The notes under the pieces: model-generated
What the model was told of the DNA's origin: nothing
The model's input: only the letters and a program-made list of their open reading frames with translations
Databases searched by the model: none
Translations under genes and position numbers: made by a program
Assembly (NCBI GenBank): GCA_027924025.1
Contig: AP026970.1
Coordinates: 766,501 to 830,500 of the forward strand
Direction: 5' to 3'
Source of the DNA: Comamonadaceae bacterium OS-4
GTDB taxonomy: Bacteria > Pseudomonadota > Gammaproteobacteria > Burkholderiales > Burkholderiaceae_C
Length of the DNA stretch: 64,000 nucleotides
Part shown: one piece after another, positions 44,871 through 54,426 of the stretch
Layout of the letters: each line of letters opens with the position of its first letter
Position numbering within the stretch: position 1 is the first letter of the stretch

Positions 44871-46492
44871 AACATCCGGTACACCGGGTTGTGGGTTTCT
44901 TCTACGTACGGGTAGTTCAAGGTTTGTAAGAATTTTTCAAACGCCTTGTCGTCTGCCTCTGGCACCTGCAAACCGACCAGGATGCGGCCGTAGTCGGCAC
45001 CCTGGTTGCGGTAGTGGAAGAGGCTGATGTTCCAGCCCGGGCGCATGAGGCTCAGGAACTTCATCAGCGCGCCCGGCCGCTCGGGGAACACAAACCGCAG
45101 CAGCCGCTCGTCCTGCGCCAAACTGGAGATGCCGCCCACCATGTGGCGGATGTGCTCTTTGGCCAGCTCATCGTGCGTCAGGTCCAGGGTTTTGAAACCG
45201 TTTTTTTCAAAGTTCTTGGCCACCTTGGTGGATTCGCCCTTGCTTTGGGTGGTGAGGCCCACAAACACGTGCGCTTGCGCTGCATCGCTGATGCGGTAGT
45301 TGAACTCGGTTACATTGCGGGTGCCGCCCGGCAGCTCTCCAATCAACTCGCAGAAGCGCTTGAAGCTACCGCGCTCTTCTGGAATGGTGACCGCGAACAG
45401 AGCTTCACGCTCTTCGCCCACTTCGGCCCGCTCGGCCACAAAGCGCAGGCGGTCGAAGTTCATGTTGGCGCCGCACAAGATTGCAGCGTAAGTTTCGCCC
45501 TTGGTTTTGTGTTCGGCCACGTATTGTTTGATGGCCGCGACCGCCAGTGCGCCTGCTGGCTCCACGATGCTGCGGGTGTCCACAAAAATGTCCTTGATGG
45601 CGGCGCACACGGCGTCTGTGTCCACCGTCACATAGCCGTCCACCAGGTCGTGGGCGATGCGGAAGGTTTCTTCTCCCACCAGCTTCACGGCAGTGCCGTC
45701 GGAAAACAGGCCCACATCGGGCAGGGTGACACGCTCGTGCGCGCCCACGGATTGGATCATGGCGTTGGAGTCATTCATCTGCACCCCGATAACCTTGACG
45801 CCGGGCGCCACCGCCTTGATGTAGTTCGCCACCCCCGAAATCAGGCCGCCACCGCCAATGGCCACGAACACCGCATCAATGCCCGGGCCGGTTTTGCTGC
45901 CGGTTTTATGGCCGGACTTGGCAGCCTTGTCGGCGCCCAGGGTCTGGACCTGGCGCATGATTTCCATAGCCACCGTGCCCTGGCCGGCGATGACGTCCGG
46001 GTCGTCAAAGGGGTGCACAAAAGTCAGCCCCTCCTTCTTTTGCAGTGCCAGCGCGTGGTCGTAGGCGTCGGAATAACTTTCGCCGAACAGCACCACTTCA
46101 CCGCCGAAGCCGCGCACGGCATCAACCTTGAGTTGGGGCGTGGTAGTGGGCATCACGATGATGGCGCGCACACCCATACGGCTGGCGGACAAGGCCACGC
46201 CCTGGGCATGGTTGCCGGCGGAGGCGCAAATGACGCCTTTGGCAATCTGCTCGGCAGGCATTTGGGCCATCTTGTTGTAGGCGCCACGCAGCTTGAAGCT
46301 GCGGACGGGCTGCTGGTCCTCGCGCTTGAACAACACCGTGTTGTGCAGGCGCCGGCTGAGAGCACGGGCGGGCTCCAGCGCAGTCTCCACCGCCACGTCG
46401 TACACACGGGCAGTGAGAATCTTCTTCAGGTAGTCGGCTGGGGTGAGCGGGGCTGGGGTTTCCAGGGCTGAGGACGGGGTCTTTGTGCTCAC
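44858..46492 (-). CDS. ilvA: Threonine dehydratase (biosynthetic, IlvA)
   Basis: A 544-residue PLP enzyme making 2-oxobutanoate from threonine, the first step of isoleucine synthesis. PLP-binding Lys in SFKLRGAYNKM (near 65), the phosphate-binding loop GGGGLISG, ASAGNHAQGVA, and two C-terminal ACT-like regulatory domains (LFAVTIPEERGSFKRFCELIG; LLRFVFPERPGALMKFLSLM) that bind isoleucine and valine. Start: GTG 46492 with a GGAG site, giving STKTPSS. A short Lys/Gly-rich insert (KSGHKTGSKTG) in the catalytic domain is unusual. The stop is inside a dispersed repeat. Confidence 0.94.
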   Translation of the reverse strand: MSTKTPSSALETPAPLTPADYLKKILTARVYDVAVETALEPARALSRRLHNTVLFKREDQQPVRSFKLRGAYNKMAQMPAEQIAKGVICASAGNHAQGVALSASRMGVRAIIVMPTTTPQLKVDAVRGFGGEVVLFGESYSDAYDHALALQKKEGLTFVHPFDDPDVIAGQGTVAMEIMRQVQTLGADKAAKSGHKTGSKTGPGIDAVFVAIGGGGLISGVANYIKAVAPGVKVIGVQMNDSNAMIQSVGAHERVTLPDVGLFSDGTAVKLVGEETFRIAHDLVDGYVTVDTDAVCAAIKDIFVDTRSIVEPAGALAVAAIKQYVAEHKTKGETYAAILCGANMNFDRLRFVAERAEVGEEREALFAVTIPEERGSFKRFCELIGELPGGTRNVTEFNYRISDAAQAHVFVGLTTQSKGESTKVAKNFEKNGFKTLDLTHDELAKEHIRHMVGGISSLAQDERLLRFVFPERPGALMKFLSLMRPGWNISLFHYRNQGADYGRILVGLQVPEADDKAFEKFLQTLNYPYVEETHNPVYRMFLQK

Positions 46493-46607
46493 AGGGCTAC
46501 ACTCCGGTGGGTGAGATAGGCAGTCATGGCGCTCCGCGCGGAGCGATTCGTGGCATTGTAACGATGTAGAGAACAGCTCCGCGCGGGGCTTAGACAGGAA
46601 ACACACC

Positions 46608-47057
46608 ATGGAATGCACCGTAAGTTGGACCGGCGGCCTCAACACCCGCTCAGGCATGGGCTTTGTGGCCGAGACCGGCAGCGGTCACACATTGATGATG
46701 GATGGCGCCCCCGATGCGGCCAAGCCTGAAAACGGTGGCCAGAATCTGGCTCCCCGGCCCCTGGAAACCGTGCTGGCGGGCACGGGTGGATGCACTGCCT
46801 ACGACGTGGTGCTCATCCTCAAGCGCGGCCGCCATGATGTGCAGGGCTGCACCGTGAAGCTGACCGCCGAGCGTGCCGAAACAGACCCTAAGGTGTTTAC
46901 CAAGATCCACATGCAATTCACCGTAACCGGCAAGGGCATCCCTGCCAGCGCGGTGGAGCGCGCCATTGCCATGAGCCACGACAAGTACTGCTCAGCCAGC
47001 ATCATGCTGGCCAAAACGGCAGAGATCACTACAGGGTTTGACCTTATAGAGGTCTGA
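46608..47057 (+). CDS. OsmC-family (YhfA-like) protein
   Basis: 149 residues of the OsmC/Ohr superfamily, with the two conserved cysteines in GTGGCTAYDV and HDKYCSASIML. The YhfA branch is of unknown function; OsmC and Ohr reduce organic peroxides. AGGAAA precedes the ATG. Divergent from ilvA over 115 bp. Confidence 0.88.
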   Translation: MECTVSWTGGLNTRSGMGFVAETGSGHTLMMDGAPDAAKPENGGQNLAPRPLETVLAGTGGCTAYDVVLILKRGRHDVQGCTVKLTAERAETDPKVFTKIHMQFTVTGKGIPASAVERAIAMSHDKYCSASIMLAKTAEITTGFDLIEV

Positions 47058-47132
47058 TGACATTTGTAAAAATGCGCTAGATAATCGGATTTTCTCAATA
47101 GTCGTCTGACGACTTGTCGTGAGGTCTGAGGT

Positions 47133-48695
47133 ATGTCTAGAAGTTTTTGCGTAGTTTCTATAGTGTCTGCGCTCATCGGCGTAGCGAGCCTGACGGCATG
47201 CAGTTCGGTCATGCCCGCCGGGGCGTCTGCTGTTCCGGCGCGATCCCCGCAGCTACTTAAGACAGTCGCCCTGATCATGGGCGAACCCAACTTTTCTGTG
47301 GATGGTGCTTATCAAGAGCTGGAAGAGGGCCTGTACACCCAGCCGGAGTTGCGCAATGGCACGTTGGTGATGGCGCCCTTAGGCGACATCGTCCCGTACT
47401 TAGGTGGTCAATACCGCTACTCGGTGACTGAGGGGCGGGTCCAGCTGACCCTCGGAGACAAGACTTTGCTGGCGTCCGTCGGGCAGCGCAATGCCACTGT
47501 CAATGGGGCCCCTATAGTCCTCGAGGCTGCAGTGGAGGAGCGCAATGGAAGTGCTTGGGTGCCCGTGAGCTCCGTGTGGGAAGCCATGGGCGCCTTCGTC
47601 AAATGGGACAAAACCCGCCAGCGGCTTACCGGTGCCTTTGTCCTGCCTGCGGGCGTCAAACTGGCTGACTTTGCGCGGGGTGGCCCAGTGACTGAAGAGA
47701 CCTTGTTGTCCCAAAAGGCGGGGTTCTACGGATCGGAGGATGGCGTCCGCATGGCCGACATCATCGCGGGCTATCAAAATCCGGATGGTGGATGGCCCAA
47801 GCTGGAAAAGACGGTCAGTCTTTTGACGCCGGTGAACAAAGAGGCCCTGACCGGGTTCCGCAGCAAATCCACGATCGACAACGATTCAACGACCAAGCAG
47901 CTGGTTGCCTTGGCCAAGGTATATGCGGCCAGCGGCAAGCCCAGCCACAAAGAGTCCTTCTTGCGGGGCTTGGACTATCTATTAGCAGCGCAGCACCCGA
48001 GCGGCGGCTGGCAACAATTCTGGCCACAGCCTCAGGGATACAAGGCGCGCATCACTTTCAATGACGACGCTATCGCGAATGTCTTGGAAATTTTGCGCGA
48101 CGTCGTCAACAAAGCGCCTGAAATGGCATTTGTGGACGCAGCGCGCGTGGCAAAAGCCCGGGATGCCTACAACAAAGGGCTGAAATTGATTCTGGCCAGC
48201 CAAATCCGGATTGACGGCAAAAAGACGGGCTGGGCAGCGCAATATGACGAAGTCACCTTGAAACCGGCCATGGGGCGTGCATTTGAGCTGGCTTCCATCA
48301 GTGGTGACGAAAGCGTCAATGTGCTTCGCTTCCTGATGTCTGTACCTCAGCCGGCCCCCGAAGTTGTGGATGCTATCCAAAGCGGTATCGCTTGGTTCGA
48401 GGCTGCAAAAGTCTCAGGTATCCGCTTGGTCCAAGTCAATGACAAGACACTGGAGTTCGGTTTTGATCGGCGCGTGCTAGCAGATGTCAGTGCGCCACCT
48501 TTGTGGGCGAGGTTTTATGACCTGGAGACCGGCCGCCCAATGTTCACTTCGAGGGATGGAGTCAAAAAAACAAGCTACGCAGATGTGAGCTACGAGCGGC
48601 GTGTGAAATACAACTGGTACACCAGTGCGGCCGCAGAACTGCTGACTAAAGACTGTCCGGCATGGTTGGCCCGTACCAAGGTGGCTGCCCGCTAG
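47133..48695 (+). CDS. Pectate lyase (PL10-like) lipoprotein with copper-amine-oxidase-like N-terminal domain
   Basis: 520 residues. A lipobox LTAC (Cys23), then a beta domain resembling the copper-amine-oxidase N-terminal module (about 60-165; VTEGRVQLTLGDKTLLA, AWVPVSSVWEAMGAFVKWD). From about 200 is a PL10 pectate lyase: NPDGGWPKLEK, STIDNDSTTKQL, HPSGGWQQFWPQ, ITFNDDAIANVL and GWAAQYDEVTLKPAMGRAFEL. PL10 enzymes cleave polygalacturonate by beta-elimination with calcium. The lyase and the nearby T2SS suggest export and surface display, which is inference. GAGG precedes the ATG; an AGTCGT/ACGACT palindrome lies at 47099-47114. Confidence 0.87.
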   Translation: MSRSFCVVSIVSALIGVASLTACSSVMPAGASAVPARSPQLLKTVALIMGEPNFSVDGAYQELEEGLYTQPELRNGTLVMAPLGDIVPYLGGQYRYSVTEGRVQLTLGDKTLLASVGQRNATVNGAPIVLEAAVEERNGSAWVPVSSVWEAMGAFVKWDKTRQRLTGAFVLPAGVKLADFARGGPVTEETLLSQKAGFYGSEDGVRMADIIAGYQNPDGGWPKLEKTVSLLTPVNKEALTGFRSKSTIDNDSTTKQLVALAKVYAASGKPSHKESFLRGLDYLLAAQHPSGGWQQFWPQPQGYKARITFNDDAIANVLEILRDVVNKAPEMAFVDAARVAKARDAYNKGLKLILASQIRIDGKKTGWAAQYDEVTLKPAMGRAFELASISGDESVNVLRFLMSVPQPAPEVVDAIQSGIAWFEAAKVSGIRLVQVNDKTLEFGFDRRVLADVSAPPLWARFYDLETGRPMFTSRDGVKKTSYADVSYERRVKYNWYTSAAAELLTKDCPAWLARTKVAAR

Positions 48696-48705
48696 AGCAA
48701 GCGGA

Positions 48706-49323
48706 TCAAATGCGTTCTGCCACCGTGGTCATGACTTTGGCGGCTGCGCGCATGAGTTCTTTCACAGGGCGTGGTAGTTCTGATGCTCCGGCGGCGCTTG
48801 CGTCATCGGCATGGCGCAACTCATCCCGCTGCATTTGCGCCACGATGGCCCTGGATTCATGGTCGTTCTCGGGGAGCAACGACAGGTGGCCCTTAAGGTG
48901 GGCGCCTACTTGTCGCTCCGTCTCAACGACAAAGCCCAGACTCCATTTGTCGCCCATGCGCCCCGCCAGCAGCCCCAATCCGAAGGCACCCGCGTACCAA
49001 AGGGGGTTTAACAAGGAGGGGCGCGAACCCAAGGCATCCAGGCGCTGCGCAGTCCACGCCAAATGATCGGTCTCTTCGATGCAGGCCTTGGTGAAGTGCT
49101 CACGCAAACCCTTGTTCGGGGTTGTTAGCGCTTGTGCGGTGTAAAGAGCCTGCGCGCAGACTTCGCCCACATGATTCACCCGCATCAGTCCCGCAGATTT
49201 CTTTCTGTCCGCATCGCTCAACTCTGTTTTGGAGTCAGGCGAGGTGGGAGAGGCCTGCGACGCATGTGGGGTAGCGAACAGGGTACGCAAGGCGGTATCG
49301 GCGGCGTTTAAAAGGGAATCCAT
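48706..49323 (-). CDS. coq7: Demethoxyubiquinone monooxygenase Coq7
   Basis: A 205-residue di-iron hydroxylase in ubiquinone synthesis. The iron ligands are in [28 protein letters not shown] and [10 protein letters not shown]. The ATG giving [12 protein letters not shown] matches betaproteobacterial Coq7 starts. The gene is convergent with the pectate lyase (10-bp gap) and divergent from porin 1. Confidence 0.93.
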   Translation of the reverse strand: MDSLLNAADTALRTLFATPHASQASPTSPDSKTELSDADRKKSAGLMRVNHVGEVCAQALYTAQALTTPNKGLREHFTKACIEETDHLAWTAQRLDALGSRPSLLNPLWYAGAFGLGLLAGRMGDKWSLGFVVETERQVGAHLKGHLSLLPENDHESRAIVAQMQRDELRHADDASAAGASELPRPVKELMRAAAKVMTTVAERI

Positions 49324-49576
49324 ACAAATGCTCGAGTTTTCGCGACAAATCAAAGCCAAAGTCTATAGGGAGTGTGAAAAATTGCACTTGACGTTGGTTA
49401 AAGGCCCTGTTGCAAGTCAACAACGGTAACCCCGAAGAACCCACCCTTTTTATCGCTTTTCTTTGCCAAAGCCGAATCGGTCTGGTGCAATAGCTTCAAC
49501 TTCCTGAACAAGGAGGTTGGCCCGGGGTTCCGAACAATCGGTCCGGAGCTCTATGTTTAACCTTGGAGTATTTCTA

Positions 49577-50509
49577 ATGAAAAAGACTTTGATCGCTTTG
49601 GCCGTTCTGGCTGCTTCCGGCGCTTCTTTCGCACAAGTTTCCATCACCGGCGAATACGCTTACGGCTGGAACACTTCCAACTCCTCTACCGGTGTTGAGA
49701 AGTCCGGTCTGGGCGTGGACACTTCCTTCGTGAAGTTCGCTGCTTCTGAAGACTTGGGTGGTGGCTTGAAGGCTGCTGCTGAAATGTCTTTGGACGGTTT
49801 CGCACGTGGTACAGCTACTGGCGGTGACAATGCTTTGACATTGACTGGCGGTTTCGGTCGTATCAAGTTGGCTAACGACAAGGGCGCTGACTACCTGTCC
49901 ACAGTTATCGGCGGTATCGCTGGTTTGGACGGCAAGGTGTACGGTGCACGCACCGTGAACGACTCTGTTGCTTACACATCGCCTTCTTTCGGTGGCTTGA
50001 CCTTCGGTCTGTCCCACACAGAAGCTGAATCCGGCCAAGGCCTGGGCGTGGGTGCTGCTTCCAACAACGACCAGCGTAGCAACACATTGTCTGCTTCTTA
50101 CGCAGCAGGTCCTTTGGCTGTCACTGGTGGCTTCACTTCTTGGGACAACCAAGGTACAGCCGCTGACAACTCCAAGACTCGTGTTCGCGTGAAGGGTTCT
50201 TACAACTTCGGCGCTTTCACTTTGGGCGCTGGCGTTGTTCAACGTGAACGCAACATGGGCTCCACAACCGAGTCCATCGTGGCTGTGACTGCTCCTTTGG
50301 GCGCTTTGACACTGGGCTTCGACCTAGGTTCTTCCCAGCGTAAGGACTCCGGCACTGCATCTAAGGACATCACCAAGTCTGGCTACGGTTTGAAGGCTGT
50401 GTACGCTCTGAGCAAGCGCACTTCCTTGATCGGTGCTTACACAAACTGGGATGAGGGCGGCACACAGCGCGCCAACCTGACAGAACTGTTGGTTTCCCAC
50501 ACTTTCTAA
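49577..50509 (+). CDS. Gram-negative porin (porin 1)
   Basis: 310 residues: signal peptide MKKTLIALAVLAASGASFA-QVSITGEYAYGW, a 16-stranded-barrel-type sequence of alternating hydrophobic residues, the loop-3 region DTSFVKFAASEDLGGGLKAAAEMSLDGF, and C-terminal TELLVSHTF ending in Phe for BAM recognition. Codon use is strongly biased to GCT, GGT and AAG-type choices, which suggests very high expression. An intrinsic terminator follows. A paralogous porin comes next. Confidence 0.93.
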   Translation: MKKTLIALAVLAASGASFAQVSITGEYAYGWNTSNSSTGVEKSGLGVDTSFVKFAASEDLGGGLKAAAEMSLDGFARGTATGGDNALTLTGGFGRIKLANDKGADYLSTVIGGIAGLDGKVYGARTVNDSVAYTSPSFGGLTFGLSHTEAESGQGLGVGAASNNDQRSNTLSASYAAGPLAVTGGFTSWDNQGTAADNSKTRVRVKGSYNFGAFTLGAGVVQRERNMGSTTESIVAVTAPLGALTLGFDLGSSQRKDSGTASKDITKSGYGLKAVYALSKRTSLIGAYTNWDEGGTQRANLTELLVSHTF

Positions 50510-50546
50510 TTTAACGCTGGCTTAGGTCAGCTGTGAGTTAGCAAAT

Positions 50547-50579
50547 AAACCCTGCGAGCGAAAGTTCGCAGGGTTTTTT
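50547..50579 (+). terminator. Intrinsic terminator after porin 1
   Basis: AAACCCTGCGA, loop of 8, TCGCAGGGTTT, then TTT: 11-bp stem with T-run. Confidence 0.88.
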
Positions 50580-50716
50580 CATGGCTGCAGATTTCCGCAT
50601 GGTGAAAAATCCCGCTGTCTTGGTGCTAATACAACAAATCTCAAAAAACGAACGGTCGCTCTATATTTTTCTTGGCGTGTTTGATGACTGACGCACAAAT
50701 TTTTGTTTCAATAGAC

Positions 50717-50740
50717 CTTACTTCTTGCTAGAGAAGTAAG
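50717..50740 (+). promoter_or_regulatory. Inverted repeat in the porin 2 leader region
   Basis: CTTACTTC, 8 bases, GAAGTAAG, 66 bp before porin 2 ATG; no T-run. It could be an operator or mRNA-stabilising hairpin. Confidence 0.4.
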
Positions 50741-50805
50741 AAACGTCGAAGGAGTGCTCCGCACTATCCGGCGATCCTCAAACTTAGACTGAAGAGACAA
50801 GTACT

Positions 50806-51870
50806 ATGAAAAAAACCCTCATCGCATTGGCTGTTATGGCAGTGTCTGGCGCATCGATGGCACAAGTGACCATCACTGGTAACTACACCATTGGCTACAA
50901 GCAAAGCACGACGTCTCCTACCGCAACTGCGGCGCAGGCCTTCACGCAAGCGGTTGCTGGCGGTAATGCTGGTAACCCCAACGGCGAAGCGGGTGGTCTG
51001 GGTGTTGACACCTCTTTGGTCACCTTCACTGCGAAGGAAGACTTGGGTGGCGGCATGAACGTGGTTGCCGAAATGTCGCTCGACGGTTTTACCCGCGGAA
51101 CTGCTACCGGTGGTGATTCTTCTTTGAAGCTCACCACTGGCATTGGTCGTATCACTTTGCAAGCTTACAAGCCTGCTGACTACCTCTCCGGATCCTTCGG
51201 TGTGGGTGGTGCCGGCATGGATAACAAGGTATTCCCTGCTCGCTCTTTGAAAGATGCCATTGGTTTTGACACCAAGTTGGGTCCTGTGATCGTGAGCATT
51301 TCTCACCAAGAACAAGGTACTGCCAATGGTGTGGCGCCAACCGCTGCATTGGGATTGGGCCAAGGCGCTGCAGGTGCACAAGGCCAAGTCGGCCAGCGCT
51401 TGACCAGCGTGTCCGGCACCTACATGACCGGCGAACTGGTTGCCAACCTTAATTTCTTGAGCTACGACAACCGTACCGCGAATGCCAACACCTCTTACCG
51501 CGACGTGCTTCGCGCAGGTGCCAAGTACAACTTCGGCTCTTTCCAGGTTGGTGGCGCTTACAGCACTCTGACCACCATGTCGGGCGGTACGCTGAACTCC
51601 GCGGCCATTTCGGCAGCAGTGCCAATCGGTGCTTTGACCTTGGGTGCGAACTACGCCACAGAAACTGCTGACGGATTCGCGGCACAACCCACAACGGCTG
51701 GCGTTGTTCCAAAGGGTGGTTTGGATCAAACCCGCAACGGTTACGGCTTGTCTGCCAAGTATGACCTGAGCAAGCGCACCAGCCTGATCGCTACCTATGC
51801 GAACTGGCTGCCATACGCTGGCGTCGAGCGCAACAGCGAAACCAACCTGTTGTTGTCGCACTCCTTCTAA
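50806..51870 (+). CDS. Gram-negative porin (porin 2)
   Basis: 354 residues, paralogous to porin 1: signal MKKTLIALAVMAVSGASMA-QVTITGNYTIGY, GGLGVDTSLVTFTAKEDLGGGMNVVAEMSLDGF, and terminal ETNLLLSHSF. Longer loops than porin 1 (GNAGNPNGEAGG; LGLGQGAAGAQGQVG) suggest different surface or pore properties. It has its own 296-bp upstream region after the porin 1 terminator. Confidence 0.93.
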   Translation: MKKTLIALAVMAVSGASMAQVTITGNYTIGYKQSTTSPTATAAQAFTQAVAGGNAGNPNGEAGGLGVDTSLVTFTAKEDLGGGMNVVAEMSLDGFTRGTATGGDSSLKLTTGIGRITLQAYKPADYLSGSFGVGGAGMDNKVFPARSLKDAIGFDTKLGPVIVSISHQEQGTANGVAPTAALGLGQGAAGAQGQVGQRLTSVSGTYMTGELVANLNFLSYDNRTANANTSYRDVLRAGAKYNFGSFQVGGAYSTLTTMSGGTLNSAAISAAVPIGALTLGANYATETADGFAAQPTTAGVVPKGGLDQTRNGYGLSAKYDLSKRTSLIATYANWLPYAGVERNSETNLLLSHSF

Positions 51871-51904
51871 GCATTTGCTGGCCTAGGCCAGTATTCGCTG
51901 AAAC

Positions 51905-51939
51905 AAAAAACCCCGCAGCGTAGGCTGCGGGGTTTTTTT
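51905..51939. terminator. Bidirectional intrinsic terminator between porin 2 and hexR
   Basis: AAAAAA-CCCCGCAGC-GTAG-GCTGCGGGG-TTTTTTT: 9-bp stem with T-runs on both strands. A 12-bp palindrome TGGCCTAGGCCA lies upstream at 51879-51890. Confidence 0.9.
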
Positions 51940-51960
51940 ATTTGGGGGGTGTCTCAAAAA

Positions 51961-52809
51961 TCAGGCGTAGCGCTTGTTCCGCAGGTTGTGCTTCATCTCG
52001 CTGAGCAAGGGTTGCAGCTTTCCACCGCCGATGCGCAGAGCTACGCAAGTGGCCAAGATATCAATGATCATCAGGTGCAGCAGCCGCGAGACCATGGGGC
52101 TGTAGCGGTCGAAGCCTTCAGGGTGATCTGCACTCAGGTGGATGTGGCCGGCACTGGCCAGTGGAGATCCGCTGGCGGTGATGACGATCGTAGTAGCCCC
52201 ATTCTTGCGGGCAATGTCGCAGGCGTCCATCAGGTCACGGGTTCGGCCCGAGTTGCTGATGACCACCACACAATCACCTGCGCCCAAGATCGACGCGCTC
52301 ATGACTTGCATGTGCCCATCGCTATAGGCGGTGGTGTTGATGCCCAAGCGGAAGAACTTGTGCTGGGCATCCTGGGCGACGATGCCCGAGTTGCCAACCC
52401 CGAAAAACTGAATCTGTCGGCCGGCGTTATAGGCGTCTACCAGCGCTAACACGGCCTTTTCGATCGCCATGGTGGATGCGTCGTTGCGGTAGCGCAAGAA
52501 GGCGGCCACGGTGTTGTCAATGACCTTCACCATGACGTCGCCGGTCTTGTCGTCGGCATCCACGCTGCGGTGAATGAAGGGCACGCCTTCGTTCACGGTG
52601 CCTGCGAGTTTGAGCTTGAAGTCGGACAGCCCGTCGTAGCCCACACTGCGGCAAAAGCGCACTACCGTAGGTTTGCTGACGTGGGCACGGTCCGCCAGTT
52701 CGCTGACAGGCAGCTTGGCAAAAGCGCGGGGGTCAGCGAGGCAGAGCTTGCCCACCCGCTGTTCGGCAGGCGCTAATGAGGGCAGTGAGGCTTTGATGCG
52801 GTCCAACAT
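51961..52809 (-). CDS. hexR: HexR/RpiR-family transcriptional regulator
   Basis: 282 residues: N-terminal RpiR-type HTH (LPVSELADRAHVSKPTVVRFCRSVGYDGLSDFKLKLA) and C-terminal SIS sugar-phosphate domain (FFGVGNSGIVAQDAQHKFFRLG; VVVISNSGRTRDLMDA). HexR senses KDPG or related sugar phosphates and controls central carbon genes. Its position downstream of zwf and near tal and pgi supports that. Intrinsic terminator downstream. Confidence 0.88.
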   Translation of the reverse strand: MLDRIKASLPSLAPAEQRVGKLCLADPRAFAKLPVSELADRAHVSKPTVVRFCRSVGYDGLSDFKLKLAGTVNEGVPFIHRSVDADDKTGDVMVKVIDNTVAAFLRYRNDASTMAIEKAVLALVDAYNAGRQIQFFGVGNSGIVAQDAQHKFFRLGINTTAYSDGHMQVMSASILGAGDCVVVISNSGRTRDLMDACDIARKNGATTIVITASGSPLASAGHIHLSADHPEGFDRYSPMVSRLLHLMIIDILATCVALRIGGGKLQPLLSEMKHNLRNKRYA

Positions 52810-52815
52810 AGTCTT

Positions 52816-54282
52816 TTAGCTTTCTTCGCTCCAGCAGAAGCCGTCGCGAGCAATCATGGCGCTGGATGCACTGGGGCCCCAAGTGCCGGCCGCATACAAA
52901 CGCGGGCCTGTGGTGTCTGCGGTCCAGTGCTCCAGCATGGGCTCGACCCAGCGCCAGGCCTCTTCTTGCTCATCGCTGCGCACAAAGAGGTTCAGGCGAC
53001 CGTCGATCACGTCCAGCAGCAGGCGTTCATAAGCCCCCACGCGCTCTGAGCCGAAGCGCTTGTCGAAATCCAGGTCAAGCTGCACCGGTGCCAGTGTTTG
53101 TGACGCACTGCTGCGGGACAGGCGATTTTCCTGGCCCTGGGCCAGCAAGTGCAATTCCAGGCCGTCTTTGGGTTGCAGGTTGATCACCAAACGGTTGCCC
53201 ACGCCTTCGTTGGAGTTGAAGATGGCGTGCGGTGTGGGGCGGAAGTTGATCACAATGCGGGCGTCGCGGCCCGACAAGCGTTTGCCAGTGCGGATGTAAA
53301 AAGGCACGCCCGCCCAACGCCAATTGGCGATCTCGGTGCGCAGAGCTACAAAGGTCTCGGTGTTGCTTTGTGGGCTCACGCCTGTCTCTTCGCGGTAGCC
53401 GGGCACCTTCATACCACCGCTGGTGCCAGCGGAATACTGCCCGCGCACCACGTCTTGCTTGAGCGTTTCAGCGGTCCAGGGTTTGAGGGAGCGCAGGACT
53501 TTGAGCTTTTCATCGCGAATAGCGTCGGCCCCCGCGTTGATGGGTGGCTCCATGGCAATGGCACACAGCAGCTGCAGCGCATGGTTTTGCACCATGTCGC
53601 GCAGTGCGCCGGTGGTCTCGTAAAACGCGCCACGGCTCTCGACGCCCAAATCTTCGGCGATGGTGATCTGGATGTTGGCAATATGCTCGCGGCGCCAGAG
53701 TGGCTCGAACAGTGCATTGCCAAAGCGCATCGCAAACAGGTTTTGTACCGATGGCTTGCCCAAATAGTGGTCAATGCGGTAGACCTGCTCTTCGGCAAAG
53801 AAGCGGCGCACCGTGGCGTTGATGGCGCGGTTGGATGCCAGGTCATGCCCCAGCGGCTTCTCCAGCACCACGCGGGTTTTGGGTGTGTTCAGCCCACTAG
53901 CGGCCAACTGTTCGCACACATTGGTGAACAAGCTGGGGGCGGTGGCGACATACATCACCACGCTATCGGCGTTGCGGTGGTTCAGGGTTTCGGCCAGGCG
54001 CGCATAGTCTTCGGACTTGGACAGATCCATGCGCACGAATTCGAGGATTGCAGCAAACCGCGCAAATTCCTCGGCACTCGGGCGCTTGGCCAGCTCCACC
54101 TTTTCGAAGCGCGATTGAATGAGCGCACGGTATTGGTCATGGCTCAGGTCATCACGGCCAACCCCGATAATGCGTCCACCCTCCGGCAAGGTGCCGTGGC
54201 GGAACGCCTGAAACAATGCGGGCATGAGTTTGCGCCAGGCCAAATCGCCGGTGCCGCCGAACATGACTAAATCAAAGCTCAT
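52816..54282 (-). CDS. zwf: Glucose-6-phosphate 1-dehydrogenase
   Basis: 488 residues, oxidising glucose-6-P to 6-phosphogluconolactone with NADP. The N-terminal nucleotide-binding GGTGDLAWRKL, the active-site RIDHYLGK (His is the general base; Lys binds substrate) and GNALFEPLWRREHIANIQI are all intact. It is divergent from tal, and hexR lies 6 bp downstream on the same strand. Confidence 0.96.
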   Translation of the reverse strand: MSFDLVMFGGTGDLAWRKLMPALFQAFRHGTLPEGGRIIGVGRDDLSHDQYRALIQSRFEKVELAKRPSAEEFARFAAILEFVRMDLSKSEDYARLAETLNHRNADSVVMYVATAPSLFTNVCEQLAASGLNTPKTRVVLEKPLGHDLASNRAINATVRRFFAEEQVYRIDHYLGKPSVQNLFAMRFGNALFEPLWRREHIANIQITIAEDLGVESRGAFYETTGALRDMVQNHALQLLCAIAMEPPINAGADAIRDEKLKVLRSLKPWTAETLKQDVVRGQYSAGTSGGMKVPGYREETGVSPQSNTETFVALRTEIANWRWAGVPFYIRTGKRLSGRDARIVINFRPTPHAIFNSNEGVGNRLVINLQPKDGLELHLLAQGQENRLSRSSASQTLAPVQLDLDFDKRFGSERVGAYERLLLDVIDGRLNLFVRSDEQEEAWRWVEPMLEHWTADTTGPRLYAAGTWGPSASSAMIARDGFCWSEES

Positions 54283-54303
54283 AAGACAAGTGGTACGTTT
54301 AGT

Positions 54304-54335
54304 AGTTACATAAAAGCTGACGTTGTAATGTAACT
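54304..54335. promoter_or_regulatory. Candidate HexR operator between zwf and tal
   Basis: AGTTACAT and ATGTAACT form an exact inverted repeat 16 bp apart; TTGTAATGTAAC is inside. Known HexR sites are TGTAAT/ATTACA-type palindromes, so this resembles them only in half-site. Placement in the shared promoter region supports the idea. Confidence 0.4.
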
Positions 54336-54426
54336 TTGTTTCATTGATAATTCAAGGCGAGAAACTGCAACTTTCTGCGCGTTTACCCTAAGTTTTTTTA
54401 ACCTGCGGCTCTGCCGTCTGCATCCC

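Noticed and set aside
45014-46471. A 485-codon open frame antisense to ilvA
   Set aside because: His/Gly-rich shadow of a conserved enzyme.
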